64,000 nt of DNA from Lachnospiraceae bacterium (GCA_029012365.1 JAQXLY010000028.1:62001-126000), one strand, 5' to 3'; counted from the stretch's first letter, positions 9,125 through 19,552 are shown. The notes: generated from the sequence alone by a model not told the origin. Made by a program: numbers and translations.

Positions 9125-11275
9125 TTATTCTACCAGTCCGGCTACATCAAGAATCAGGGCAATGCTTCCGTCTCCAAGCTGTGTACAGCCTGTTAACCCT
9201 TTCACCTTTTTGATATAATCCGGAATCGGTTTTACAACTATTTCCTGATTTCCTATCAACCGGTCTACAAACAGGCAAATGGTCTTCTTCTCAGCCTCCA
9301 CCAGTACTAACATACCTTCTTCGACATCTGCCTTGTAATCATGCAGCTTGTACCATTCTCCAATTCTGAGAACGGGATAGCCTTCACCGCGTATCATGAC
9401 AAACTCCCTGCCGTTCGGCTGCTGAATAAGTCTGTTTTCACGGATGCTCACAAATTCCTTCACGGCACCCGTTTCCAGTACAAAGTAGGACTTGCCGACA
9501 CCCATAATGATTCCGTCAATAATTGCAAGTGTTAACGGTATTTTTAACAGCATAAGGCTTCCCTGCCCCGGAGTGCTTTCTATTTCCAGACTTCCGCCGA
9601 TGGACTGGAGATTCGAAACTACAACGTCCATTCCGACTCCTCTTCCCGAATACTCCGTAACCTTCTCATTCGTGGAAAAGCCCGGAAGAGTAATAAACTG
9701 ATAGACTTCCTTATCGGTATAGTCACTTTCTTCCTTTGCGCTGTCTAAAAGTCCCTGCTTTCTTGCTTTTGCCAGTATCTTTTCACGGTCCAGTCCTTTA
9801 CCGTTATCCTGTACGCCAATCCATACCTTTCCGGACTCCGTCTTTGCCCACAGGGTTACCTTGCCCTTTTCCGTCTTGCCCTGAGCAATACGTTCTTCCT
9901 CGGTTTCAATACCATGATCTACCGCATTTCGGACAAGGTGCATCAGCGGGTCGGAAATATGCTCGATGATATTTTTATCAACTTCTGTGTATTCTCCGGA
10001 CATTTCAAATTCAATGTCCTTTCCGAGCTTTCTTGATACATCAAACACAATCCGGTTCATTTTCTGGAAGGTATTTGTCAAAGGCATCATTCTCATGCTC
10101 ATAATGACGTTCTGAAGATCCGTGGATATCTTGGTCATCTGCACTGCGGCCTTATTAAAATTATCCAGCTTTAAGCCCGGTACCTTTAAATCCGAATTTT
10201 GAAGCACCACTGATTCGGAAATAACAAGCTCTCCGATTAAATCCATCAGCATATCCATCTTCTGCACATCCACACTGATAAAAGCTGCCTTTTCCTGCTT
10301 TTTCGACTTGTCCTTTGCCAGCTTTTTCCCTTTGCCGGGCTCCTTTGACTCAATGACAAAGTCACCGGGTGCTATTTCCTTTTTCGCTGCTTCTTCCTTC
10401 AATTTAGCAGCTTCTGCCACATCGGCCTTTGCCTCAATCTCTTCCACACTGGATTCCAGATCAATTCTGATTTCCGTACCGAAGCTGTCAAAGCCCTGCT
10501 GAAATTCCTTTGCGTTACATTCATAGATTTCTACTTTTTTAATGTCGTAGCCTTCTTGGATGATGCCACGCAGGTCCTGTTCGCTGCACTGTGCCTGCAA
10601 TAGGATTTTAAACCCATTTTCCAGAATTTCGTCTGCACTGGATTCATCCGAAATAATATCCTCCGGATAATGCAGTAAATCCTCTGCGATTTCCTTCATG
10701 GAATATATTATTTTGTAGGCATGTACATTCGCAAGAGGAACATCCGGATTAAAAGTCACGTAAATCTTAAAAAAACGGCTTGCACTTGTAGCCATCGGTG
10801 CAATATAAAACTGCTGCGGTTCCTCATGCACATTTTCCTTGATATCCTTTTCCTTCTCGCCGTCTCCGTTTTTTATTGAAGTTAAAAACCGGTCAATATC
10901 ATCCACCAGTTCTCCGGCAACCCCGTCCGCTGCTTCACCGTCCTGAATTTTATCCATCTCTGCATTAATAAAATCAGATACCTTCAGAACATATTCCACT
11001 AATTCCATATGCGGAACATTTTGTGGTTTTGATTCTCTCAGGTAATAGAACACATCCTCCAATTTGTGCGACAGCTTCGTAATCTCATCAAACATCATGA
11101 CACCGGAAGAACCCTTGATGGTATGCATCGTACGGAAGATTTCGTTGATGCTCTCCTCATCAAAGCACTCCTCATCCTTTTGTTCTAACACGATCTCCTG
11201 AAGCTTTTCCAGCAGCTGTCTGTTTTCAAACAGGTAGATGTCCAACATTCCCTGTGTATTAAACTCCTCTGCCAT
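9125..11275 (-). CDS. cheA: Chemotaxis histidine kinase CheA
   Basis: P1 HPt FRTMHTIKGSSGVMMF, dimerisation and HATPase (LVRNAVDHGIE, GRGVGMDVV), C-terminal CheW-like domain. Confidence 0.95.
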   Translation of the reverse strand: MAEEFNTQGMLDIYLFENRQLLEKLQEIVLEQKDEECFDEESINEIFRTMHTIKGSSGVMMFDEITKLSHKLEDVFYYLRESKPQNVPHMELVEYVLKVSDFINAEMDKIQDGEAADGVAGELVDDIDRFLTSIKNGDGEKEKDIKENVHEEPQQFYIAPMATSASRFFKIYVTFNPDVPLANVHAYKIIYSMKEIAEDLLHYPEDIISDESSADEILENGFKILLQAQCSEQDLRGIIQEGYDIKKVEIYECNAKEFQQGFDSFGTEIRIDLESSVEEIEAKADVAEAAKLKEEAAKKEIAPGDFVIESKEPGKGKKLAKDKSKKQEKAAFISVDVQKMDMLMDLIGELVISESVVLQNSDLKVPGLKLDNFNKAAVQMTKISTDLQNVIMSMRMMPLTNTFQKMNRIVFDVSRKLGKDIEFEMSGEYTEVDKNIIEHISDPLMHLVRNAVDHGIETEEERIAQGKTEKGKVTLWAKTESGKVWIGVQDNGKGLDREKILAKARKQGLLDSAKEESDYTDKEVYQFITLPGFSTNEKVTEYSGRGVGMDVVVSNLQSIGGSLEIESTPGQGSLMLLKIPLTLAIIDGIIMGVGKSYFVLETGAVKEFVSIRENRLIQQPNGREFVMIRGEGYPVLRIGEWYKLHDYKADVEEGMLVLVEAEKKTICLFVDRLIGNQEIVVKPIPDYIKKVKGLTGCTQLGDGSIALILDVAGLVE

Positions 11276-11292
11276 GTAACACTCCTTTCTAT

Positions 11293-11685
11293 CTATACCA
11301 GACCAAATTTTTTCAATACCTGTTCAAACTTTTCCTGGTCAATCGGTTTTCCCGAGTAAACCGTGCACCCCAGTTCAAATGCCATTTTTACATTCTTCTC
11401 TTCGTTCAATGCGGTTGTCATGATAACCTTCGCTGCCTTTTCCTTCGGAATGCTGCGTTCCTTTTCCAAATTACGGATTCCGACAAGTGCCTGATAGCCG
11501 TCCATTACCGGCATCATGATATCCAGGCAGACCAAATCATATGGGTTATCCTCCTCCAGTGCCATCATAAAAGCATCCACTGCTTCCATGCCGTCCACTG
11601 CGACATCACATTCACCATACTTTCCCAAAAAATTTGTCATAAACTTTCTTGTTACAAAATCATCCTCTGCTAACAGTATTCTCAT
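11293..11685 (-). CDS. Single-domain response regulator (CheY-like)
   Basis: REC: ILLAEDDFVTRK...LVCLDIMMPVMDG...SGKPI. Confidence 0.88.
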   Translation of the reverse strand: MRILLAEDDFVTRKFMTNFLGKYGECDVAVDGMEAVDAFMMALEEDNPYDLVCLDIMMPVMDGYQALVGIRNLEKERSIPKEKAAKVIMTTALNEEKNVKMAFELGCTVYSGKPIDQEKFEQVLKKFGLV

Positions 11686-11703
11686 AATACCTTCCTTTCC
11701 GCT

Positions 11704-12732
11704 TTACATTTTACTCAGTATCGTATAGGTTTTCCTGGCGATATCCGACAGTTTTTCCTGATACTCTACTGCGCCTATCTCGTATGCCACTTTCGGCATG
11801 CCATAAACAACGCAGGTAGATTCATCCTGTCCGATTGTCCTCGCGCCTGCTTTTCGCATAGCAAGAAGCCCTTTTGCACCATCCCCTCCCATTCCGGTTA
11901 AAATAATGCCTATTGCCCTGCTTCCTGCAGCCTCCGCTACAGAATGAAACAAAACATCAACGGACGGACAATGTCTGTTTACCTTCTCTCCTTTTCGGAT
12001 GACTACCTGATACCCCCCGTTCCTGTTCACCAGCTGCATATGGGCGTCACCGCCCGGCGCAATCAATACCTGTCCCGGCACAACCGGATCACCGGATTTT
12101 GCTTCCTTTACCTGTACCCTGCACCTTCCATTCAGCCTGTTTGCATACATTTCCGTAAACCCGGCAGGCATATGCTGCACGATAACCACTCCCGGAATAT
12201 CGGTACCGAATTGCTCCAATACGGCCGCAATAGCTTCCGTACCTCCTGTGGATGCACCGATTGCTACAACCAGATTATGGTTTTCATTTGAAAGTACCTG
12301 ACCGACTGCCTGCGCCTGTGTTCTTTTCCAGCTTCCGAGTTTTGCAATGGAAGCTATTTTAATTTTTGCCGGAATTTCATTCTTCATAAACGCTTCCAGC
12401 TGTGCCCGCGTTGCACCGGACGGCTTTGCCACAAAATCAACCGCCCCTGCATTCAGGGCATCAAATACTTTATCGCTCAGGGAGCTGATGACTACAACCG
12501 GTAACGGATACTGCGGCATCAGCTTTCGTAAGAATTCAATTCCGCTCATATGCGGAAGTTCAATATCCAGTGTCATGACATCCGGCTGATACTGAATAAT
12601 TGCATCCCTCGCTTCAAAAGGGTCTTTCGCCGCTGCCACCACCTGAATTTCCGGATCTTCATTCAGCTTTTGAATGAGAAGCTCCCTGAATACCAGAGAA
12701 TCTTCTACCACTAATACCCTTATCTGACGCAT
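11704..12732 (-). CDS. cheB: Protein-glutamate methylesterase CheB
   Basis: REC plus CheB methylesterase: VAIGASTGGTEAI, VIVQHMPAGFT, LTGMGGDGAKGL. Confidence 0.95.
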   Translation of the reverse strand: MRQIRVLVVEDSLVFRELLIQKLNEDPEIQVVAAAKDPFEARDAIIQYQPDVMTLDIELPHMSGIEFLRKLMPQYPLPVVVISSLSDKVFDALNAGAVDFVAKPSGATRAQLEAFMKNEIPAKIKIASIAKLGSWKRTQAQAVGQVLSNENHNLVVAIGASTGGTEAIAAVLEQFGTDIPGVVIVQHMPAGFTEMYANRLNGRCRVQVKEAKSGDPVVPGQVLIAPGGDAHMQLVNRNGGYQVVIRKGEKVNRHCPSVDVLFHSVAEAAGSRAIGIILTGMGGDGAKGLLAMRKAGARTIGQDESTCVVYGMPKVAYEIGAVEYQEKLSDIARKTYTILSKM

Positions 12733-12734
12733 TT

Positions 12735-13553
12735 TTATTTCATCTCCTCCTGCTTACGGAAAATTGAGGGTTGTACCAGCTCAAAAGGAACGCTCTCCCG
12801 GTCGATGGTTTCCGTTCTTCCTATAAATAAATATCCTCCCGGCTTCATGACATGATACACCTTTTGAAGCAATTCATTTTTTGTATTCTTATCAAAATAT
12901 ATCATAACATTTCTCAAAAATACAATATGCATTTTCCGCTTAAACGGAAAGACATCCATCAGATTAAACTGACGGAACAGTACTTCATCCTTGATTTCCT
13001 TTGTAACCTCAAAATTCTCTCCATGATCCGTGGAATGCAGAAAACGGCGTTTCCATGCATCCGGAAGTACTTCAATCTGCTCTGCTGTGTATCGTCCTTC
13101 CATCGCCTGCCGCAATACCTGTGTTGAAATATCTGTCGCCAGTACCTTGGTATCCCAAAGCTGATGCTCCAACCCGAAAAAGTCTTTTAAGAGCATTGCC
13201 AGCATATAGGGTTCCTGTCCTGTAGAGGCTGCACCGCACCAGATGCATAAATCCTTTGCTTTGTCTTCCCTTTGTTTCAGTTCCGGAAGTACAACCTTTC
13301 TCAGAAAATCAAAATGTTCAAACTCTCTCATGAAGAAGGTATGATTTGTGGTCATAAGATCGACCAGCTCTCTTTCAAGCGTACCCGTGTAATCTGTTTC
13401 TACGGAATTCATATATTCATGATAGCTTCCAAAGCCCTTGATACGAATATAGTTTTCCAGTTTTCCCTGCATAATTTCCTTTTTGCGGCTCATATCAATG
13501 CCGTATTTGCTCTTTAAAAAGCGGCAAATCCGCAAAAACTCTTCTTCTGTCAT
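12735..13553 (-). CDS. cheR: Chemotaxis protein methyltransferase CheR
   Basis: CheR: TTNHTFFMREFEHFDFL, IWCGAASTGQEPYMLAM, FLRNVMIYFD. Confidence 0.95.
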   Translation of the reverse strand: MTEEEFLRICRFLKSKYGIDMSRKKEIMQGKLENYIRIKGFGSYHEYMNSVETDYTGTLERELVDLMTTNHTFFMREFEHFDFLRKVVLPELKQREDKAKDLCIWCGAASTGQEPYMLAMLLKDFFGLEHQLWDTKVLATDISTQVLRQAMEGRYTAEQIEVLPDAWKRRFLHSTDHGENFEVTKEIKDEVLFRQFNLMDVFPFKRKMHIVFLRNVMIYFDKNTKNELLQKVYHVMKPGGYLFIGRTETIDRESVPFELVQPSIFRKQEEMK

Positions 13554-13581
13554 ATTTCCCCCGTATTTTCCGGCTGCCGCA

Positions 13582-14667
13582 CTAATGAAGCTGCCTCATT
13601 ATTTTTTTCAAAATGCAGAATATTTCAGGACAAAATTTTTTATTTTCATCCTTTTCCATAATTTGAAACGCCTCTTCTCTGCTAAAGGATTTACGGTATG
13701 TCCTGTGTTCCGTCAACGCGCAGAAAATGCCTGTCACTGCAACAATCTGTGCCGAAAGCGGAATTTCATTTTCCTTTCTTCCTTCCGGATATCCGCTACC
13801 GTCCCAGTTCTCATGATGATAATTTGCGATATCCACCGCCATCTGAAGCATTCTGTTATCCGTGCCGGCTCCCTTGATATCGCGCAGAATTCTTGCTCCG
13901 ACAGTTGTGTGGGTCTGCATAATTTCCTTTTCTTCCTGCGTAAGCTTTCCCTGCTTCTGCAGTATGTTGGTCGGGATTGCCAGGTTTCCGAGATCACAAA
14001 GAGGTGCTGCAAGCTCTATCGTATCTATGTAGCTGTCGGAAATCAGATGTTCATAGTTTTTTGACAGTTGCATTGCCTCCGCCAGTACACGGCAGTTGTA
14101 GCTGAACCGTTCCATATATGCCTCATTATAACAGGCATTTTCCCTTGCCACCCTGAGTAAAGCATATAATACACTTCTTCGCTCCAATTCCATTTTTTGC
14201 AGCTGCTCTCCGATGGATATCTGCAGCTGCCGGTTCATTTCCGTCATCCGGTGGTTAGCTTCATATAATTTCAGATGCAGCCCGACTCTTGCCTTAACGA
14301 CCTCCGAAATAAAGGGCTTAACAATATAGTCCTCACCGCCGAGCGAAAAGCCACGCACAATATCGTTAGGTTCATCCAGTGCAGAAATAAATATAACCGG
14401 AATTTCCTTTGTATCCGTGTCCTCCTTTAGCCTTCTGCATGCTTCATAGCCATCCATTTCAGGCATCGCGACATCCAGAATAATCAACTGGGGCCTGATA
14501 TGCTGTGCCAGTTTAAGTGCCTGTATCCCGTTTTCGGCAAGTACCGCCTGATATCCCATTTCCGAAATGATGTCCTTTAACACCAGTCTGTTTGCCTCCA
14601 CGTCATCTGCAATCAGAACTATGGGAACTATACTATTTATCTTCCGTTCCATCCGATTTTCCTCCAT
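13582..14667 (-). CDS. Response regulator with degenerate HD-GYP-like output domain
   Basis: REC VLIADDVEANRL...LIILDVAMPEMDG, then HD-GYP family sequence with HHENWDGSGYP but LCDLGN in place of LHDIGK. Confidence 0.88.
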   Translation of the reverse strand: MEENRMERKINSIVPIVLIADDVEANRLVLKDIISEMGYQAVLAENGIQALKLAQHIRPQLIILDVAMPEMDGYEACRRLKEDTDTKEIPVIFISALDEPNDIVRGFSLGGEDYIVKPFISEVVKARVGLHLKLYEANHRMTEMNRQLQISIGEQLQKMELERRSVLYALLRVARENACYNEAYMERFSYNCRVLAEAMQLSKNYEHLISDSYIDTIELAAPLCDLGNLAIPTNILQKQGKLTQEEKEIMQTHTTVGARILRDIKGAGTDNRMLQMAVDIANYHHENWDGSGYPEGRKENEIPLSAQIVAVTGIFCALTEHRTYRKSFSREEAFQIMEKDENKKFCPEIFCILKKIMRQLH

Positions 14668-16147
14668 GGTCCATGATTATGCCCTGCAACAATTCAAATG
14701 TCTCCGTGGTTTTCCCGTAATCCCCCTTTTGTACTGACATCTTCAGCCGGAGTGCTGCACTCTTTACTTCTCTTGGTGCATCCTCTAACAGCTTTTTGAC
14801 CGACTCTGCAAACATTTCTGCTTTTTCCCAGTTCTCCATCTCAACGCTGAGAATCAGCTTAGACATTTTTTTCTTAACTTCATTGTTGTTTTCTGTTGTT
14901 CCATACTGCCAGATTTTTTTGCTTACTCTTTCTTCTGATATATTCTGCAGCTTTTTTAGCAGACTCTGGGTATCCACATCAACGGATGGCTCCGATACAC
15001 TCTCTGCCCCCGCTTCCTCCTCGGGAATCTCTACCCAGATATGAAATGTGAAGGTACTTCCCTTTTCATATTCGCTTTCCACATGAATGCTTCCCCCCAT
15101 CAGCTCTGTGAGCTGCTTGCAGATATTCAGACCGAGCCCTGTTCCTCCGTATCTTCTGGAAATGGAAGCATCCGCCTGCACAAAGCTCTGAAACAGCTTA
15201 TCCTGCTTGTCCTTCGGAATACCGATTCCGGTGTCTATCACCATAAAGAATAATTCTATCCGGTTATCGGTCTGTGCGGTTTTTACTACTTCCACATGGA
15301 TGCCTCCGACGGAAGTAAATTTATATGCATTGGATATCAGATTATTCAGTATCTGGACAATTCTTAACTTATCTCCTATCACATATACCGGAATCTTCGG
15401 AGAAACGGAAATTGTAAACTCCAGTCCTTTTTCGATGATTCGGTTGCTGTGGTTTTCTTTGACATATTCCATCATTTCCCGGAAATCAAACTTTCTTGGC
15501 TCCAGTGTAAATTTACCTGCTTCCAGCTTCGAAAAATCCAGAATACTGTTTATCAGTGTATTCATATCCTGACAGCCATGCTCTATCAGCTCCAGACGTT
15601 TTCTTTTTTCCTTATCCGTTTCCATCGCAAGAAGCTCCCTTGCATTTCCGGAAATACCGTTGACCGGTGTTCGGAGCTCATGCGTAACATTGGCAACAAA
15701 TTCGGATTTCACCTTAAGGGCATCCTCTGCCTCCTGACCGGCCTGACTTGCTTTTTTTTCAAGGAAGCTTTCATTCGAGATATTATAAGCAATACATACA
15801 TATTGCTTTTTTTCCCCCTGCTCACGATAAAGAAACAATCTGCCCTTCGCCGGAAAACAGGTTTTGTTTTTCCGGTATGCCATCATGTCCCGCAACACAT
15901 TCCCGGACTTCTGCAAAGGAACTGCTTTTTCACCCTCTGATTGAAATTCTGCAGGGAAAATTTCCTTTATCTGATGTCCGTAAAGTCCTTCCTCAAATTC
16001 CAGCTGCTGTTTTGCCGAAGGATTGGCATATGTAATAATTCCATTCTCATCGAAGCTGATGATAAGTTCCAATGCATTGTCTATCGAAAATCGAAATAAG
16101 CCTTCCAATTCCATTCTATCCTCCAAAGCATCAGACAGGGTCCCCAA
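14633..16147 (-). CDS. Soluble PAS-domain sensor histidine kinase with helical C-terminal extension
   Basis: PAS-like N-terminus, H-box NVTHELRTPVNG, HATPase DTGIGIPKDKQDKLFQSF..GGTGLGLNI, no predicted TM. Confidence 0.88.
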   Translation of the reverse strand: MGTLSDALEDRMELEGLFRFSIDNALELIISFDENGIITYANPSAKQQLEFEEGLYGHQIKEIFPAEFQSEGEKAVPLQKSGNVLRDMMAYRKNKTCFPAKGRLFLYREQGEKKQYVCIAYNISNESFLEKKASQAGQEAEDALKVKSEFVANVTHELRTPVNGISGNARELLAMETDKEKRKRLELIEHGCQDMNTLINSILDFSKLEAGKFTLEPRKFDFREMMEYVKENHSNRIIEKGLEFTISVSPKIPVYVIGDKLRIVQILNNLISNAYKFTSVGGIHVEVVKTAQTDNRIELFFMVIDTGIGIPKDKQDKLFQSFVQADASISRRYGGTGLGLNICKQLTELMGGSIHVESEYEKGSTFTFHIWVEIPEEEAGAESVSEPSVDVDTQSLLKKLQNISEERVSKKIWQYGTTENNNEVKKKMSKLILSVEMENWEKAEMFAESVKKLLEDAPREVKSAALRLKMSVQKGDYGKTTETFELLQGIIMDHGGKSDGTEDK

Positions 16148-16283
16148 AAGAATTACCTGTTTCTCTTTATTTGTATAATGTCGTTAATTCTTCAAACTTT
16201 TCTTAGGCCTTACGCTCTAATTATAATACAATTTTTCAATATTTGCAACAAATTTACTCTTGAGTTTTAAATAAGTAAAAAAA

Positions 16284-16328
16284 GGACTTTCACATCTGTG
16301 AATTCTTCACTCACAAATGTGAAAGTCC
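16284..16328 (-). terminator. Rho-independent terminator downstream of xylB
   Basis: GGACTTTCACAT..ATGTGAAAGTCC stem followed on the minus strand by a T-run. Confidence 0.85.
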
Positions 16329-16344
16329 GTTCTTCTTTTCTCTC

Positions 16345-17820
16345 TTATACCGTTGCTACCGCATCAAAGCTGTCCTTTAATGCCGGGTAAAGCTTCTTAA
16401 ATACCTGATACTTTGCCTCATACTTTGCAACAAGCTCGGCATCCGGCTCAGTGGTATCTACGACGGTAATAAACTTGTCTGCCGCTTCCTCTACGGATGC
16501 ATATTCACCACAGCCTACTGCCGCAAGGATAGCTGCACCATAACCCGGTCCCTCTTCGCTGTTGATGATATCTACCTTTACATTCATGATATTGGCAAGC
16601 ATCTTTCTCCAGAGCGGGCTCTTTGCACCGCCGCCGGTTGCGCGGATACGGTCAATCTTCACACCGAGGCTTCTTGCGATTTCAAGGGAATCGCGAAGCG
16701 CATAGGTAACACCCTCAAGCACAGCCTGAGTCATATCGGCTCTGGTGGTGTCCATGGTTAAGCCGATAAAGCAGCCTCTTGCATTCGGATTGTTGTGCGG
16801 TGTCCTCTCACCCATTAAATACGGCAGATAATAAACATGATTCTCGCCAAGGGTGGTAATTGCCTTCTGCTCGCCTGCGTAATCCTTTGTTCCGATAATT
16901 TCATCCATCCACCACTTGTTGGAGGATGCAGCGGAAAGCATACAGCCCATTAAGTGGTACTTTCCGTTTGCATGAGCAAACATATGTAATGCGTTCTGAT
17001 CGTCTACCGCAAACTTATCACAAGCTACAAATACCGTACCGGATGTACCGAGGGATACAATACACATACCGTCCTTCGTTGTACCGGTTCCGATTGCACC
17101 TGCGGCGTTATCACCCGCACCCGCAATAATCTTTACACCTTCAGGAAGTCCGAGACGTTCCGCCATTGCCTTCGTCAGTGTACCGACTACCTCGTAGCTG
17201 TCAAAAATCTTCGCAAGCTGCTCTTCCTTAATGCCGCAGATTTCAAGCATCTCCTTAGACCAGCACTTATGCTCCACATCCATTAAAAGCATACCTGCCG
17301 CATCGGAAGCATCCGTGCAGTGTACACCGGAAAGAAGATATGCGAGATAATCCTTCGGCAGCATAATCTTCTTAATCCTTGCAAAATTTTCCGGCTCATG
17401 CTTCTTTACCCAGAGAATCTTTGGTGCGGTAAAACCGGTAAGTGCCATATTTGCGGTATAAGAAGAAATCTTCTCACGGCCGATTGTTTTATTTAAGTAA
17501 TCGCACTCCTCCTGAGTTCTTCCGTCATTCCAGAGAATTGCCGGACGAATTACTTTATCGTTCTCATCTAACATAACAAGACCATGCATCTGTCCGCCGA
17601 AGCTGATACCTGCAAGCTTACTTTTATCAAGGCCGTCAAAAATCTCGGCAACACCGCTCTCAAATCCTGCAAACCAGTCCTCCGGATTCTGCTCTGACCA
17701 GCCCGGCTTCGGGAAAGACAACCCATACTCGCGGCTTGCGGTCTTTACAATCTTACCATCACTCTCCATCAGCACAAGCTTTACGGAGGAGGTTCCTAAA
17801 TCTACACCTAAATAATACAT
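16345..17820 (-). CDS. xylB: Xylulokinase (FGGY family)
   Basis: MYYLGVDLGTSSVKLVLME..., GISFGGQMHGLV, TGGGAKSPLWRKMLANI. Start chosen at the ATG with upstream GGAGAAAAG; the ORF-track start is upstream. Confidence 0.93.
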   Translation of the reverse strand: MYYLGVDLGTSSVKLVLMESDGKIVKTASREYGLSFPKPGWSEQNPEDWFAGFESGVAEIFDGLDKSKLAGISFGGQMHGLVMLDENDKVIRPAILWNDGRTQEECDYLNKTIGREKISSYTANMALTGFTAPKILWVKKHEPENFARIKKIMLPKDYLAYLLSGVHCTDASDAAGMLLMDVEHKCWSKEMLEICGIKEEQLAKIFDSYEVVGTLTKAMAERLGLPEGVKIIAGAGDNAAGAIGTGTTKDGMCIVSLGTSGTVFVACDKFAVDDQNALHMFAHANGKYHLMGCMLSAASSNKWWMDEIIGTKDYAGEQKAITTLGENHVYYLPYLMGERTPHNNPNARGCFIGLTMDTTRADMTQAVLEGVTYALRDSLEIARSLGVKIDRIRATGGGAKSPLWRKMLANIMNVKVDIINSEEGPGYGAAILAAVGCGEYASVEEAADKFITVVDTTEPDAELVAKYEAKYQVFKKLYPALKDSFDAVATV

Positions 17821-18008
17821 CTTTTCTCCTTTCTTCGCACCTGCATTTTCCACGTTTCGCGCCCTGTGATATTTCGGAAACAAACGCAAAGCACCTTAAA
17901 TTAATGATAGCAATGAAGCCCTGACATGTCAACCTTTTTCGATAAACTCATCTACCTTTTTCCAAAGAATTCGACATCCGCCCCACCGCATTATACCTTA
18001 CATTACCA

Positions 18009-19532
18009 TTACAGTTCAGCCAGAAGACGCGGATAGAATTCATCCTCCCTTTTTGCGATTTCCCGCAGCTTATTGCATACCCTTTCCGGTAAAACCCCAC
18101 CCGATTTGCTTTTCATTAAAAGCAGCTTTAACTCCTCGGATTTCCGGCAGATTATCTCAAAATCACGTTCCAGAGCTTCCCCCTGTTCCTCTCCGATATA
18201 CCCCCGCCGTATCAGGAAACGAATTCTCTGCCGCATCACCCTGTTATGCTCACAAATCAGATATCCGACGCGGATATCCTTCAGAAGCAGAGTTACTCCC
18301 TTTTCTGTTTCCGTCAAAAAATCATATATCTTTCTTCCGTAAATGCCCTTCTTCATCGTCAGCAGATTAGCAGTATGTATGCTACTGTCAATTCCATGCA
18401 GATACTCATACAGCATTTCCTTAAACTTAGCCGGGCAAAAAGCAAACGGTGTGCTGTTCGGATGGTAGGATATGCTGCAAACCTTTCCTTCATATCTTTT
18501 CAGGTTCAGCGCTGCATCAAACTCGGCTGTATCCAGTTCTCCCTGCTCCGCCCGGCTTCCGTAGCCGAGCATCAATAGTTTATCCTCCTCATAACCGAAA
18601 ATCAGATTTCCGTGCTCATAATGCTTTTTTCGAAAAGACGCCCGCCCCCGTATATAAAACTCATCCAGCCAAAGCTCCACATATTTTCCGCAGCGAAGCT
18701 TCCATTTTACATACTCCAATACACTTCCGAAACCGCTGATTGCATCCGCATAATCTTCGTGCTGATATTCCAAAAACTGATTGGCATATTGTGTATTGTA
18801 ATTTCGATTCGGCAAATTATAATAATCCATGGAGAGCATCCAGCCTACTATCTCCTCGGTACTGTTACAATATAATTGTACAAAATTTGAAAAATACCAG
18901 TCATAAAACTGGTTGTATTTCCCGTCCGCCGAAATGCCGATATAACAATTTTCTCCGTAAACCTCGCTTAATTCCTGACGCATAACGAGCTGCCACTTTC
19001 CTTCCTCATACCCAAGAAAGGCCTTTACTTCCCGTCCGTTACGCTCTATCTTCAGCCACACCGGATAGGTCCCTGTCTTCCACGAAACCTGCTTTTCGTT
19101 GCAAAACACACTGTCGTTTACAACAAACATCCCGTTTCTCCTTACCAGACTCACTACAAAAAGAGGATTCCTCATCCGTTCTGCCTCTGCAAAATCTCCC
19201 GGTGAAAGCGAAAGTGAAAATACACTGTCCCCCTGCGAATACAACTGTTTCTCCAGCTTCACGGAAATGACATCCTTTTCTTTGCACCGGCGATACAAAA
19301 GACCCTTCACGCTCATTGCATATTCCGTTCCGTATAATGACAGACTTCCTGTATCCTGACTGTGAAATTCCGCATTCTCAAGTTCGGTCTCCCACATATC
19401 GTTTCCGTATTCCTCGATTCGGAAACGAAAATATTCCTCCCCTGTATGCTCCTCATTTTCTAAAATCGCAAGCATAAAGGCATGATGCGCATACGCCTGA
19501 ATGCTTGGATTTTTTTCTATCGAAAGCCGCAT
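18009..19532 (-). CDS. Uncharacterised 507-aa protein with LamG/DUF1349-like segment, possibly natural-product-associated
   Basis: Intact ORF; middle VWLKIERNGREVKAFLGYEEGKW..CYIGISADG resembles a concanavalin-like fold; lies ~20 bp downstream of the truncated ABC exporter. Confidence 0.55.
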   Translation of the reverse strand: MRLSIEKNPSIQAYAHHAFMLAILENEEHTGEEYFRFRIEEYGNDMWETELENAEFHSQDTGSLSLYGTEYAMSVKGLLYRRCKEKDVISVKLEKQLYSQGDSVFSLSLSPGDFAEAERMRNPLFVVSLVRRNGMFVVNDSVFCNEKQVSWKTGTYPVWLKIERNGREVKAFLGYEEGKWQLVMRQELSEVYGENCYIGISADGKYNQFYDWYFSNFVQLYCNSTEEIVGWMLSMDYYNLPNRNYNTQYANQFLEYQHEDYADAISGFGSVLEYVKWKLRCGKYVELWLDEFYIRGRASFRKKHYEHGNLIFGYEEDKLLMLGYGSRAEQGELDTAEFDAALNLKRYEGKVCSISYHPNSTPFAFCPAKFKEMLYEYLHGIDSSIHTANLLTMKKGIYGRKIYDFLTETEKGVTLLLKDIRVGYLICEHNRVMRQRIRFLIRRGYIGEEQGEALERDFEIICRKSEELKLLLMKSKSGGVLPERVCNKLREIAKREDEFYPRLLAEL

Positions 19533-19552
19533 CCTGTCCCTCCTTCTTCACT

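Noticed and set aside
13483-14064. 193-aa plus-strand ORF
   Set aside because: Antisense to cheR and the REC/HD-GYP gene; no family resemblance.
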